Under the pieces are notes generated by a model that saw only the letters and a program-made list of their open reading frames with translations, was not told where the DNA came from and did no database searches. Below, one piece after another: positions 29,324 to 37,614 of a stretch of DNA of 42,448 nucleotides. The DNA comes from an uncultured bacterium (GTDB lineage: Bacteria > Cyanobacteriota > Vampirovibrionia > Gastranaerophilales > Gastranaerophilaceae). How positions within the stretch are numbered: position 1 is the stretch's first letter; every line of letters starts with the position of its first letter. The stretch lies in NCBI GenBank assembly GCA_949282195.1, contig CASDOW010000015.1, forward strand, positions 1 to 42,448, read 5' to 3'. The translations under genes and the position numbers were made by a program.

Positions 29324-29345
29324 TATCATTTAATTATGATAAAAT
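29324..29345 (+). promoter_or_regulatory. Inverted repeat and -10-like hexamer before the solute-binding protein
   Basis: TATCAT (29324-29329) and ATGATA (29336-29341) form an inverted repeat that overlaps TAAAAT (29340-29345). The hexamer ends 7 nt before the ATG at 29353 and there is no Shine-Dalgarno, suggesting a leaderless start possibly under operator control. The -35 is poor. Confidence 0.33.
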
Positions 29346-29352
29346 CAATATT

Positions 29353-31197
29353 ATGAAGAAATTTGCTTATTTAATCTTAATATTTATTGTATTTTTTACA
29401 TTTATTGCTTTAATCTTCAAAAAAGATTATGGCTACGACAAGCCCCCGGTTTTAAACGAAGAAGCATTAAAAACGCCATATAAAAAAGTTATGGGCTATA
29501 AAAATATCACAATAAACAATATTGATTATCTTCAAACCCTTCTACCTTTAGGCAAATTTGGCGGAAACTTTACAACAAGCATTTTAGGCGAACCAAAAAC
29601 ATTCAATCCCTACAATGCAAATGACGCAACAAGCGCTGAACTATCAGAAATGATGTATGACGGTTTAATTCAAACAAACCCTACCGATGGCAGCGTAATT
29701 CCAAAATTAGCAAAAAGCTTTGAAGTATTACCCGATAAAAAAACATATATTATACATCTTCGCCATGGCATAAAATGGTCAGACGGAGTTGAAATCACTT
29801 CAGATGATGTTTATTTTACATATAACACAATAATCTTTGGCGGCTATGGCGACGGCTCGGCTAAGGATGTTATGACAATTGACGGATTAATGCCAAAAAT
29901 TGAAAAAATTGATAAATATACGGTTAAATTTACAACACCAAAACCTTTTGCGCCTTTCTTAAGAAATCTGTCAACTTCAATTGTTCCTAAGCATATATTT
30001 GAAAAAGCGACAAATAAAGGCAAGGAATACTTTTTAACATTCCAAGGAATTGACACAAAACCGCAAAATCTTGTTGTTTCAGGAGCATTCAAATTAAGTG
30101 AATATCTGCCTTCTCAAAGAGTAGTCTACAAAAAAAATCCAAACTATTATCTAATCAACACAAAAAATGAAAAACTTCCTTATATAGATAAGGTGGTAAT
30201 GTTAATTGTAGGCGATATGAACAATCAAACCCTTAAATTTGAATCAGGCGCAATCGATATGCTGACAATTAGCGCCTCATTATTAGACAGATATAGGGAA
30301 TTAAAAAAACATAATGATTTTGAACTTTATAATTTAGGACCCACAACCAATACCACTTTTATGGTATTTAATTTAAACAACAGAAAAAACAAAGACGGAA
30401 AATATTATGTAAACCCAATTAAACAAAAATGGTTTCAAGACAGAAACTTTAGAACTGCAATTGATTGGGCAATAGATAGAGATGATTTAATTTTAAATAT
30501 TTTTTCAGGTCTGGCAAGCCCTCTTTATACAGCAGAACCCGTTAACAGTTTATTTTTAAATGAAAAAATAGCACAAGGACATGAAAAAAACCTTGACTAT
30601 GCTAAAAGCTTACTTAAAAAAAGCGGATTTTATTATAAAAATAACGAACTTTACGACAAAGACAACAACAGAGTTGAATTTGAATTGTTAACAAACGCAG
30701 GAAACACTCAAAGAGAAGCCACAGGTGTTTCAATAAAGCAAGACCTTGAAAAATTAGGCATAAAAGTCAATTTTAAGGCAATTGAATTCAACAGCTTAAT
30801 TAATAAAACTCTAAACTCACTTGATTATGATTGCATTATAATTGCCCTGACATCCAATGTTTTAGAACCCAATTCAGGTTACAACGTATGGACAAGTAAC
30901 GGCGCTTTACATTTATTCAACAAAAGAACACAAAATGACCAAAAATCAAGCGACAAACCATATAAATTTGAACAAGAATTAGATGAAATATTTAGAGCCG
31001 GCGCGCTCGAACTTGATTTTAACAAAAGAAAAGAAATCTATAATAAGTATCAAGAACTTATTGCCTATGAAAACCCAATGGTATATCTGTATGCTCCTTT
31101 AAATATAAGTGCAATAAGGAACAAAATTAAAAACGCTTATCCGACAGAACTTGGCGGATTGATATACAACATTGCATCTATCTATATAGATGATTAA
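29353..31197 (+). CDS. Family 5 extracellular solute-binding protein (oligopeptide type)
   Basis: This 614-residue substrate-binding component belongs to the DppA/OppA/NikA family, which delivers peptides, nickel or other small molecules to ABC importers. The N-terminal hydrophobic segment (about residues 4-23) lacks a lipobox Cys, so it is either an uncleaved anchor or a signal peptide. The family pattern is clear: LNPT-like start (FNPYNANDATSAELSEMMYD), LAKSFEVLPDKKTYIIHLR, GIKWSDGVEITSDDVYFTYN, RVVYKKNPNYY and FRTAIDWAIDRDDLI. No permease or ATPase genes are adjacent, so it is an orphan binding protein here. The -10-like hexamer near the ATG suggests a leaderless message. Confidence 0.92.
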   Translation: MKKFAYLILIFIVFFTFIALIFKKDYGYDKPPVLNEEALKTPYKKVMGYKNITINNIDYLQTLLPLGKFGGNFTTSILGEPKTFNPYNANDATSAELSEMMYDGLIQTNPTDGSVIPKLAKSFEVLPDKKTYIIHLRHGIKWSDGVEITSDDVYFTYNTIIFGGYGDGSAKDVMTIDGLMPKIEKIDKYTVKFTTPKPFAPFLRNLSTSIVPKHIFEKATNKGKEYFLTFQGIDTKPQNLVVSGAFKLSEYLPSQRVVYKKNPNYYLINTKNEKLPYIDKVVMLIVGDMNNQTLKFESGAIDMLTISASLLDRYRELKKHNDFELYNLGPTTNTTFMVFNLNNRKNKDGKYYVNPIKQKWFQDRNFRTAIDWAIDRDDLILNIFSGLASPLYTAEPVNSLFLNEKIAQGHEKNLDYAKSLLKKSGFYYKNNELYDKDNNRVEFELLTNAGNTQREATGVSIKQDLEKLGIKVNFKAIEFNSLINKTLNSLDYDCIIIALTSNVLEPNSGYNVWTSNGALHLFNKRTQNDQKSSDKPYKFEQELDEIFRAGALELDFNKRKEIYNKYQELIAYENPMVYLYAPLNISAIRNKIKNAYPTELGGLIYNIASIYIDD

Positions 31198-31236
31198 GAA
31201 TTATTAAGGGCTAATTTTCAAATTTCATATTTTATG

Positions 31237-31242
31237 TATAAT
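31237..31242 (+). promoter_or_regulatory. -10 hexamer of a candidate leaderless promoter, GH13 gene
   Basis: A perfect TATAAT ends 6 nt before the ATG at 31249, which begins the better signal peptide. A weak -35 (TTTTCA, 31215-31220) lies 16 nt upstream, and no Shine-Dalgarno is seen. If this is the start site, the upstream in-frame ATG at 31234 lies inside the promoter and is not used. Confidence 0.42.
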
Positions 31243-31248
31243 CTTTGT

Positions 31249-33285
31249 ATGAAAAAAATAACATCGATATTATTACTATATTTTATTTTGTTTAGCTCAA
31301 TTCCGGCATTTGCAACAAGTGAAGTTAACAACAAAAAACACACCCAAACAGCCGAAGTTGTCCAAAATGAAATAAGTTCAAAAATAGAAAAAGAAATAAA
31401 AGAATCTATAATCGAGGTCTACGGCAAAAAAGACGCCGATGAAATTTATGATAATGTAATCAAACTTGCCCAAAGAGCAATCAAAGCCCGTCCGCAAGCA
31501 TTAATCGACCAAGATTTAAAAAGAAATTCCGACTGGTATAAAAATGAAATTATCTATATGTTTTATGTTGACCAGTTTGGAGTAGTTCAAAATGACAAAG
31601 AAAACACCTTTAAAGACACAAGCAAAATGTTTGATTATCTTGAAGACTTAGGTGTTACGACTCTTTATATGCTGCCTTTTGCGGATAGCCCAATGAAAGA
31701 CATGGGTTTTGATGTTAAAAACCCAAAAGCTGTCAGAAGAGATTTGGGCGGAATGGCAGAATTTAAAGATTTTGTTAAAGAAGCTAAAAACAGAGGTTTT
31801 AAAATAAAAGCAGATTTGGTTTTAAACCATTTTTCTGATACCCATGAATGGTTCAAAAAGCTTCAAAGCGGAGATGAAACTTATCTTGATTATTTTATCT
31901 GGCGAGATACCATGCCTGAATATAAAAAATATCAAGATGAAAAACTGGGAACAGTAATTGAATATAAAGAAGATGACGGTCAAATTTCAAAAAGACGATT
32001 AATTTTCCCCGATAACACCGAAAACAACTGGAGAAAAGTAACCGTTAATAACAAAGACTATTATTTATATCATACTTTCTATCCTTTTCAATTGGATATA
32101 AATTGGCAAAACCCTAATGTTTTATATTATGTTTTAGATATTATTTCAAGCTGGGCAAACTTAGGAGTAGATATTTTCAGAATGGACGCAATCCCTTATC
32201 TTTCAAAAGAACCGGGGACAAATGCCGAAAATCTTCCAAAAACCCATGCAATAATTAAACTTTTAAGCAACTACATTCAATTAAGCGCTCCCTCAAGCGT
32301 TATTCAAGTTGAAGCCTGTCAAGTTCCAAAAGAAATATTGCCTTATTTTGGAAAAGAAAGAACAATTGAATTAAATATAAAGAATGAAAAAAAAGAAATA
32401 AAAAGAACATCAGAAGCACAAATTGCATATCATTTTCCCTACATGCCTGCAATTTGGGCAAGTTTAATCACAGAAGATAAAAAATATTTTACAGAAGCAT
32501 ATAAAAACACTCCTTCAATCCCTCAATCAGCTACTTGGGGTGTGTTTTTAAGAGTACATGATGAATTAACTCTTGAAATGGTAAGTCCTGAGGTGCGCGA
32601 AATTGTATTTGATGATTTAGTATCAAAAGGAGCAAGTTTCAGAAAAGGCTTTGGCGTTTCAGGAAGATTGGCAAACTTCTTAGATAAAGACCCCGACAGA
32701 ATTCAAGAAGCATTTTCAATATTATTATCTTTACCCGGAATTCCGATAATATACTATGGTGATGAAGTAGGAGTTGCAAATAACTTCGAAAATGCTAAAA
32801 AAATAGCTCAAAAAAGAGCGCAAGGAGAAAAGGAAGGAAATAAAAAATCCTTACTATCAAGTTTTGACTCAAGAGATATTCATAGAGGAAATGTTGCACA
32901 AAAACTTTTCTATGGCTCAACCAAAGGATATTATGAATTTAATTCAAAAGTTTATAAAAAAGTTAAAAACTTAATCGCCCTAAGAAAAAGTTTGCCGGTA
33001 ATTGTTAATGGTTCGTTTGATATTTTAAAAACAAAATCAAAAAGCAATTTTGCATATCTGAGAAAAAATAAAGATAACCAAATTTTAATAATCCACAACC
33101 TATCCAAAGAAAAAATTGTTGCCCAGCTTGATTTACCTGCAGATATTATTCTTAAAAACGGCGGAAAAATTAAAAGCCTTAAAAACTTAATCAATAATGA
33201 CAATATTAAAGTAAATATTTCTTTGCAAAATAAAACAATGCACCTTAGAATGGCACCATATCAAACATTATGGCTTGAATTATAA
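31249..33285 (+). CDS. Secreted GH13 alpha-amylase/trehalose-synthase-like enzyme
   Basis: This 678-residue protein starts with a signal peptide (MKKITSILLLYFILF, likely cut after AFA near residue 22). A Lys/Glu-rich spacer follows, then a GH13 barrel from about residue 90 opening with WYKNEIIYMFYVDQFG. Conserved region II is DIFRMDAIPY with nucleophile D313, the acid/base Glu is E355 in IQVEACQ, and the third acid is D438 in RVHDE. ADLVLNHFSDTHEWF is region I. A C-terminal beta domain ends the protein. The pattern is closest to TreS/sucrose-type GH13 members that isomerise or transfer glucosyl groups, but export suggests polysaccharide or oligosaccharide breakdown. The substrate is not certain. 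tcdA follows after 14 nt. Confidence 0.88.
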   Translation: MKKITSILLLYFILFSSIPAFATSEVNNKKHTQTAEVVQNEISSKIEKEIKESIIEVYGKKDADEIYDNVIKLAQRAIKARPQALIDQDLKRNSDWYKNEIIYMFYVDQFGVVQNDKENTFKDTSKMFDYLEDLGVTTLYMLPFADSPMKDMGFDVKNPKAVRRDLGGMAEFKDFVKEAKNRGFKIKADLVLNHFSDTHEWFKKLQSGDETYLDYFIWRDTMPEYKKYQDEKLGTVIEYKEDDGQISKRRLIFPDNTENNWRKVTVNNKDYYLYHTFYPFQLDINWQNPNVLYYVLDIISSWANLGVDIFRMDAIPYLSKEPGTNAENLPKTHAIIKLLSNYIQLSAPSSVIQVEACQVPKEILPYFGKERTIELNIKNEKKEIKRTSEAQIAYHFPYMPAIWASLITEDKKYFTEAYKNTPSIPQSATWGVFLRVHDELTLEMVSPEVREIVFDDLVSKGASFRKGFGVSGRLANFLDKDPDRIQEAFSILLSLPGIPIIYYGDEVGVANNFENAKKIAQKRAQGEKEGNKKSLLSSFDSRDIHRGNVAQKLFYGSTKGYYEFNSKVYKKVKNLIALRKSLPVIVNGSFDILKTKSKSNFAYLRKNKDNQILIIHNLSKEKIVAQLDLPADIILKNGGKIKSLKNLINNDNIKVNISLQNKTMHLRMAPYQTLWLEL

Positions 33286-33299
33286 TAAGGATACAAAAT

Positions 33300-33992
33300 A
33301 TGTCTGATTTTTCCAGATTAGAATTAATGTTTGGCAAAGAAAGTGTCCAAAAGCTAAAAACAAAAAAAGTTATTGTTTTTGGCATTGGAGGTGTCGGAAG
33401 CTACACAATTGAAGCGCTTGCAAGAAGTGCTGTCGGCAAAATCGACTTAGTAGATAACGACATTATTTCAACATCAAATATAAATAGGCAATTAATAGCA
33501 CTAAATTCAACTATCGGAAAAAATAAAACAGATATAGCAAAGCAAAGACTTTTAGATATCAATTCCGAGTTGGATATTGAAACATATAAGATGTTTTTTC
33601 TTCCCGAGAATAAAAATGAAATCGATTTTTCAAAATATGACTATATAATTGACGCGATTGACACAGTAACATCTAAAATAGCCCTTGTTGAATGTGCAAA
33701 TAAATATAATATTCCTATAATTTCATCTATGGGAACAGGAAACAAAATTAACCCCACAATGCTTGAAGTATCAGACATATATAAAACATCCGTTTGTCCT
33801 CTTGCAAGAGTCATGAGGCAAGAACTCAAAAAAAGAAACATAAAAAACCTAAAAGTCGTCTATTCAAAAGAAACACCAATTAAAATCCAAAATACAAAAG
33901 AAAAAAATGTTCCCTCATCCAACTCTTTTGTTCCCAGCGTGTGCGGATTAATAATTGCAAGCGAAGTAATTAAAGATTTAATTAATTTATAA
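33300..33992 (+). CDS. tcdA: tRNA threonylcarbamoyladenosine dehydratase
   Basis: This 230-residue E1-like ATP-dependent enzyme cyclises t6A at tRNA position 37 to ct6A. The nucleotide loop is FGIGGVGS (28-34), followed by the family pattern RSAVGKIDLVDNDIISTSNINRQ, with its adenylation-pocket Arg, and DYIIDAIDTVTSK. The TcdA hallmark SMGTGNKINPTMLEVSDIYK leads into TSVCPLARVMRQEL, and the end has PSVCGLIIASEVI. AAGGA sets the start. It is probably co-transcribed with the amylase gene upstream and the acetyltransferase downstream, although no functional link between them is apparent. Confidence 0.95.
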   Translation: MSDFSRLELMFGKESVQKLKTKKVIVFGIGGVGSYTIEALARSAVGKIDLVDNDIISTSNINRQLIALNSTIGKNKTDIAKQRLLDINSELDIETYKMFFLPENKNEIDFSKYDYIIDAIDTVTSKIALVECANKYNIPIISSMGTGNKINPTMLEVSDIYKTSVCPLARVMRQELKKRNIKNLKVVYSKETPIKIQNTKEKNVPSSNSFVPSVCGLIIASEVIKDLINL

Positions 33993-34004
33993 GTTGAGGT
34001 AAAT

Positions 34005-34571
34005 ATGGCAACAGAAAAAGAAAAAATGTTAAACGGTGAATTATATGATGCCGCTTTGGATGAAAATTTATTTAAAGATAGAATTAAATGTAAATCATTA
34101 TGTCAAAAATACAACAATCTACAAGTTGAAAATTTAGACGAAAGAAAAAATATAATCAAACAAATTTTATTTAAAACAGGACAAAATTTTCATATTGAAC
34201 AAACTTTTTATTGTGATTACGGCTACAATATTTCAATAGGGGAAAATTTTTATTCTAACCACAATCTTGTTATTTTAGATTGCGCCAAAGTTGAATTTGG
34301 AAACAATGTCTTTATTGGACCCAATTGCGGTTTTTATACAGCCGAACACCCTCTTGATGTTGAAAAAAGAATAAAAGGATTAGAATTTGCAAAACCGATT
34401 ATAGTCGGGAATAATGTATGGTTTGGCGGAAATGTCGTAGTCTTAGCAGGTGTAACCATTGGAGATAATTCTGTTATAGGAGCAGGAAGCATTGTCACAA
34501 AAGATATCCCTGAAAACTCTTTGGCTGTTGGAAATCCTTGCAGGGTAATTAAAAAATTAAACAACAATTAA
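34005..34571 (+). CDS. maa: Sugar O-acetyltransferase (Maa/LacA/NodL type)
   Basis: This 188-residue left-handed beta-helix enzyme transfers acetyl from acetyl-CoA to a sugar hydroxyl. The Maa-type N terminus is MATEKEKMLNGELYDA. The hexapeptide repeats begin near residue 75 (YNISIGENFYSNHNLVILD), with the catalytic His in FYTAEHPLD and the CoA-side coil IIVGNNVWFGGNVVVLAGVTIGDNSVIGAGS. The closing NSLAVGNPCRVIK is typical. GAGG precedes the start, 12 nt after tcdA. Its stop overlaps the stop of the convergent radical SAM gene by 4 nt. Maltose or galactoside specificity cannot be told from sequence. Confidence 0.93.
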   Translation: MATEKEKMLNGELYDAALDENLFKDRIKCKSLCQKYNNLQVENLDERKNIIKQILFKTGQNFHIEQTFYCDYGYNISIGENFYSNHNLVILDCAKVEFGNNVFIGPNCGFYTAEHPLDVEKRIKGLEFAKPIIVGNNVWFGGNVVVLAGVTIGDNSVIGAGSIVTKDIPENSLAVGNPCRVIKKLNNN

Positions 34572-35569
34572 AATTCACCAATACATTTTGTTTTACAATA
34601 AATGCACTGATTTTCATCATTAAGATTAACTTCAGCTATATTAAAACCGTTTCTTTTTATAATCGGTTTTTTGCAATTTTTGCAATAAGTTGTTGAAGTT
34701 TTTTCATCAATAATATTTCCGCAATATACATAATTCAGACCCTCATCAAGAGCAATTTGCCTTGCTTTAAAAAGAGTATTTGCGCTTGTCTTTTCTTTAT
34801 TAAATTTATAAGAAGGATGATAAGCACTAAAATGCAGTATTGTATCTTTTCCAAGATTTTCTACAATCCACCTGCACTCATCTTTAAGAATTTTCTTATC
34901 ATCATTTTCACCTTCAATTAATAAAGTAGTGATTTCAAGATGAATGTTTGTTTTTTGCTTTATGTAACACAATGTATCTAAAACAGGTTTCAAACTTGCA
35001 AGGCAATTTTTTTGATAAAATTCTTCACTAAACCCTTTTAAGTCTACATTTATGGCGTCAATATATTTAAACAATTCCTCTCTTGGTTTTGGATTTATAT
35101 ATCCTGCTGTTACAAGAATTGTTCTAATATTTTCCCTATGAGCTAAAATTGCTACATCTTTTGCATATTCAAAAAACACCACAGGGTCATTATATGTAAA
35201 AGCAATGCTTTTACAATTATATTTTTTGGTAATATCAACAATTTCTTGCGGCGTATAAAAATATTCATCAGGTTTTATCGGACTGTCTTTTTTTGTTAGG
35301 TGCCAGTTTTGACAAAAAAAACAACCCATATTGCAGCCTAAAGTACCAAAAGATAAGACTTTTGAATTTGGATAAAAATGATACAAAGGCTTTTTTTCAA
35401 CAGGGTCTATTGCAAGACCGGTTGTTTGTCCATATTTTGTAAAAATTATTTCACCATTAACATTTTTTCTTGTGCGGCAAAAACCCTCTTGGTTATTTTT
35501 CAATTTGCAAAATCTCGGACAAATTTCACATTGAATTATTTCATTATCTAATTTTTTTTGATATTTCAT
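34568..35569 (-). CDS. amrS: AmmeMemoRadiSam system radical SAM enzyme
   Basis: This 333-residue member of the PflA-like radical SAM group has C79-x3-C83-x2-C86 in GCNMGCFFCQNW for the [4Fe-4S] cluster that cleaves S-adenosylmethionine. An extra N-terminal Cys group (C14, C17, C21, C31 in CEICPRFC...GFC) and a C-terminal zinc-ribbon-like tail (TYCKNCKKP...QCIYCKTKC) are both seen. FSAYHPSYKF near the end is typical of the subfamily that occurs with MEMO and AMMECR1 genes; here the MEMO-AMMECR1 fusion is divergent from it across 54 nt. No Shine-Dalgarno is present; TATAAT lies 7 nt before the ATG. Confidence 0.92.
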   Translation of the reverse strand: MKYQKKLDNEIIQCEICPRFCKLKNNQEGFCRTRKNVNGEIIFTKYGQTTGLAIDPVEKKPLYHFYPNSKVLSFGTLGCNMGCFFCQNWHLTKKDSPIKPDEYFYTPQEIVDITKKYNCKSIAFTYNDPVVFFEYAKDVAILAHRENIRTILVTAGYINPKPREELFKYIDAINVDLKGFSEEFYQKNCLASLKPVLDTLCYIKQKTNIHLEITTLLIEGENDDKKILKDECRWIVENLGKDTILHFSAYHPSYKFNKEKTSANTLFKARQIALDEGLNYVYCGNIIDEKTSTTYCKNCKKPIIKRNGFNIAEVNLNDENQCIYCKTKCIGEF

Positions 35570-35576
35570 AAAATAT

Positions 35577-35582
35577 ATTATA
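35577..35582 (-). promoter_or_regulatory. -10 hexamer of a candidate leaderless promoter, amrS
   Basis: TATAAT on the minus strand ends 7 nt before the radical SAM gene's ATG and no ribosome site is seen. The same A/T stretch could also carry the divergent promoter for the fusion gene at 35624. Confidence 0.38.
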
Positions 35583-35623
35583 ATATTTTTTAAAGCTATT
35601 TAAAACACAGATTGGAATTAAAA

Positions 35624-36955
35624 ATGTCAAATTCTAAAATGCCAAATGTTAATGGAATATTTTATCCAAAAACAACCGAAGAATTAAATATTATGTTTGA
35701 TAATTTTAATCAACATATTACAAAACCAAAAACAAATTCAAGAGCGGTAATTGTACCCCACGCAGGCTATATATATTCCGGCAATTTAGCATATAACGGC
35801 ATAAATTTTCTAAAACCCGACATTGAAAATATTTTTATAATTGCCCCTGCTCATAAATATTATCTTGAAGAATGTATAATATCCGATTACGATAATTTTA
35901 TTCTACCTAACGGCGAAATTGAACAAAATAAAAAAATAACAAATGAATTAAATGAAAAATTTAATATTAAAATAAACAACAAAGCCTTTGAAAATGAACA
36001 CGCAATTGAAGTGCAATTACCGATTTTAAACTACATCAAAAAAGAAAAATATAAAATAATACCAATTTTATCAGGCATAAACGACAAAGAAAAAGTAAAA
36101 GAAATAATAAGTTATTACTGGCAAGATAAGAAAAACGGCTTTATAATCTCATCAGATTTAAGCCATTTTCATAAAAGTGACGAAGCAAGAAAAATTGATT
36201 TTGATACTGCAAATTTAATTGAAAACCATAACACCGATAACTTTAACCCCCAAAGAGCGTGCGGAAGCGTGGGAATTTGCGCATTAGCGGACTTTGCAAA
36301 AGAAAATAACTTTTCTTTAATAAGAATAGATCTATATAATTCATCTGATATAACCCATGACAAAAACAGTGCTGTTGGTTATGGAGCTTGGTTTTTAGTT
36401 GAAAAAGAAAAAAATAAATATATAAAAGAAAATTATAGTGATTTTATTCTTGAAACTTGTAAAAAATCAATCGAACTAAAGGGAAAATATTACCCGAATG
36501 AAATTGATAATATTTTTAATCAATTAGGTGCTTGTTTTGTAACTTTACAAAAAGAAGGGTTTTTAAGAGGCTGCATAGGTTCAATTATAGCTTATGAACC
36601 TTTGATTAATAATCTTATAAAAAATGCTTATAACAGCGCCTACAAAGACCCTCGTTTTATACCCTTAGAAGAAAAAGAAATCAATGAAGTTAAAATTGAA
36701 ATTTCATTACTATCTACTCCTAAAAAAATGAATTTTTTAAATGAAGATGACCTGCTTAATCAAATAACACCATTTACAGACGGCATAATCATTAAAGACA
36801 AAAATTATCAAGCAGTATATTTGCCCTCTGTTTGGGAGCAACTTCCCAACAAAAAACTATTTTTAAATTCCCTAAAGAAAAAAGCAGGATTAAATGAAAA
36901 CCACTTTTCAAAGACTTTTGAAGCATATAAATTTTATGTTGAAAAAATTAAATAA
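35624..36955 (+). CDS. MEMO-AMMECR1 fusion protein (AmmeMemoRadiSam A+B)
   Basis: This 443-residue protein fuses two domains. Residues 1 to about 260 are MEMO: VPHAGYIYSGNLAYNG, FIIAPAHKYY, NEHAIEVQLPIL and SSDLSHFH supply the conserved metal-binding His and Asp residues. Residues from about 265 to the end are AMMECR1: LRGCIGSIIAYEPL, then YNSAYKDPRFIPL and VKIEISLLSTP. The ATG at 35624 gives a MEMO-like start; an in-frame TTG lies at 35612. The divergent radical SAM gene completes the three-part AmmeMemoRadiSam set. The biochemical role of the bacterial system is not established from sequence; joint action in a modification reaction is the usual inference. Fusion implies fixed stoichiometry of the two parts. 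Confidence 0.92.
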   Translation: MSNSKMPNVNGIFYPKTTEELNIMFDNFNQHITKPKTNSRAVIVPHAGYIYSGNLAYNGINFLKPDIENIFIIAPAHKYYLEECIISDYDNFILPNGEIEQNKKITNELNEKFNIKINNKAFENEHAIEVQLPILNYIKKEKYKIIPILSGINDKEKVKEIISYYWQDKKNGFIISSDLSHFHKSDEARKIDFDTANLIENHNTDNFNPQRACGSVGICALADFAKENNFSLIRIDLYNSSDITHDKNSAVGYGAWFLVEKEKNKYIKENYSDFILETCKKSIELKGKYYPNEIDNIFNQLGACFVTLQKEGFLRGCIGSIIAYEPLINNLIKNAYNSAYKDPRFIPLEEKEINEVKIEISLLSTPKKMNFLNEDDLLNQITPFTDGIIIKDKNYQAVYLPSVWEQLPNKKLFLNSLKKKAGLNENHFSKTFEAYKFYVEKIK

Positions 36956-36970
36956 AAACCTAAAACATTG

Positions 36971-36998
36971 TTGCTTTAATAATTTGATATGCTATACT
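36971..36998 (+). promoter_or_regulatory. Sigma70-type promoter for the 37027 gene
   Basis: TTGCTT (36971-36976) and TATACT (36993-36998) are spaced by 16 nt. The start would be near 37005, leaving a leader of about 22 nt with AAGGTTAGGTG before the ATG. Confidence 0.65.
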
Positions 36999-37026
36999 TA
37001 ATCTACTCAGAAAGGTTAGGTGATTT

Positions 37027-37482
37027 ATGAGAGTTAACGCCATTATCGGTCAATCTTTTGGCAAAACTGACAAAAAACAAACAAAGCGCAATACTAATGA
37101 AAAATTTGCGTATCATACAAAATATAATGTAGTAAACAAACTTAAAATGTCAAAAGGTAGAGAAGCTGAAAACGGGAAATATGAAACAGCTTCAGGCTTG
37201 GCAAGATTAACATCCTCAATTTTATTTATGGTTGGTCTATGCAGATGCTATGATTCTGTTGCACATAAAACAATGAAAGGCAATAAAGCTACTCTTGGCA
37301 TTTTAGCAGGTTCAATGTTAACCCAATTAGCCTCTTCAATGATTGAAACAAAAAATAAAAAAGAAGCAGACAAAACTGCCAACGAACGCGGCTTTAAAAC
37401 CGAAGAAGAAATTAACAAAATAAAAAACAGAGAAGAGCTTGTTAGCACGATTGAAGAGCAATACAACGCTCACGTTAAATAA
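37027..37482 (+). CDS. Unknown 151-residue protein with two hydrophobic segments
   Basis: I do not recognise this protein. It opens with MRVNAIIGQSFGKTDKK, a basic N terminus with an SFGK element that loosely resembles the F-x-G element of its neighbours. Two moderately hydrophobic helices follow (about residues 59-78 and 92-107), then a charged C terminus rich in Lys and Glu that may form a coiled coil (about 112-148). There is no classic signal peptide. It has a good promoter and ribosome site and is followed by a long inverted repeat before the next small gene. Codon use and composition fit the rest of the window. A membrane-associated role is likely; nothing more can be said. Confidence 0.65.
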   Translation: MRVNAIIGQSFGKTDKKQTKRNTNEKFAYHTKYNVVNKLKMSKGREAENGKYETASGLARLTSSILFMVGLCRCYDSVAHKTMKGNKATLGILAGSMLTQLASSMIETKNKKEADKTANERGFKTEEEINKIKNREELVSTIEEQYNAHVK

Positions 37483-37491
37483 AACTGCTTA

Positions 37492-37612
37492 CATTCTCCT
37501 TTTTGTATGTTTGTAGTAAATGTTAATTTTTATTAAACAAATTTTAAACCAAAGACAATAATTCTACACTCGTAGGTTTACTATAAACATAACGATACAA
37601 AAGGAGAATATG
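37492..37612 (+). promoter_or_regulatory. Long inverted repeat that would hide a ribosome site
   Basis: The segment 37493-37520 is nearly the reverse complement of 37577-37609. One half pairs over 14 bp with a single G-U (37507-37520 with 37577-37590). The other pairs over 13 bp with a one-base bulge, separated by a 6-nt bulge on the right arm. The loop is 56 nt. The right arm contains AAAAGGAG (37599-37606), the ribosome site of the next gene, so the hairpin in a read-through message from 37027 would block translation. Alternatively the repeat is a duplication scar. Confidence 0.6.
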
Positions 37613-37614
37613 AA

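Noticed and set aside
31234-31248. Upstream ATG as the GH13 start
   Set aside because: It would add five residues before a good signal peptide and overlaps the TATAAT hexamer.
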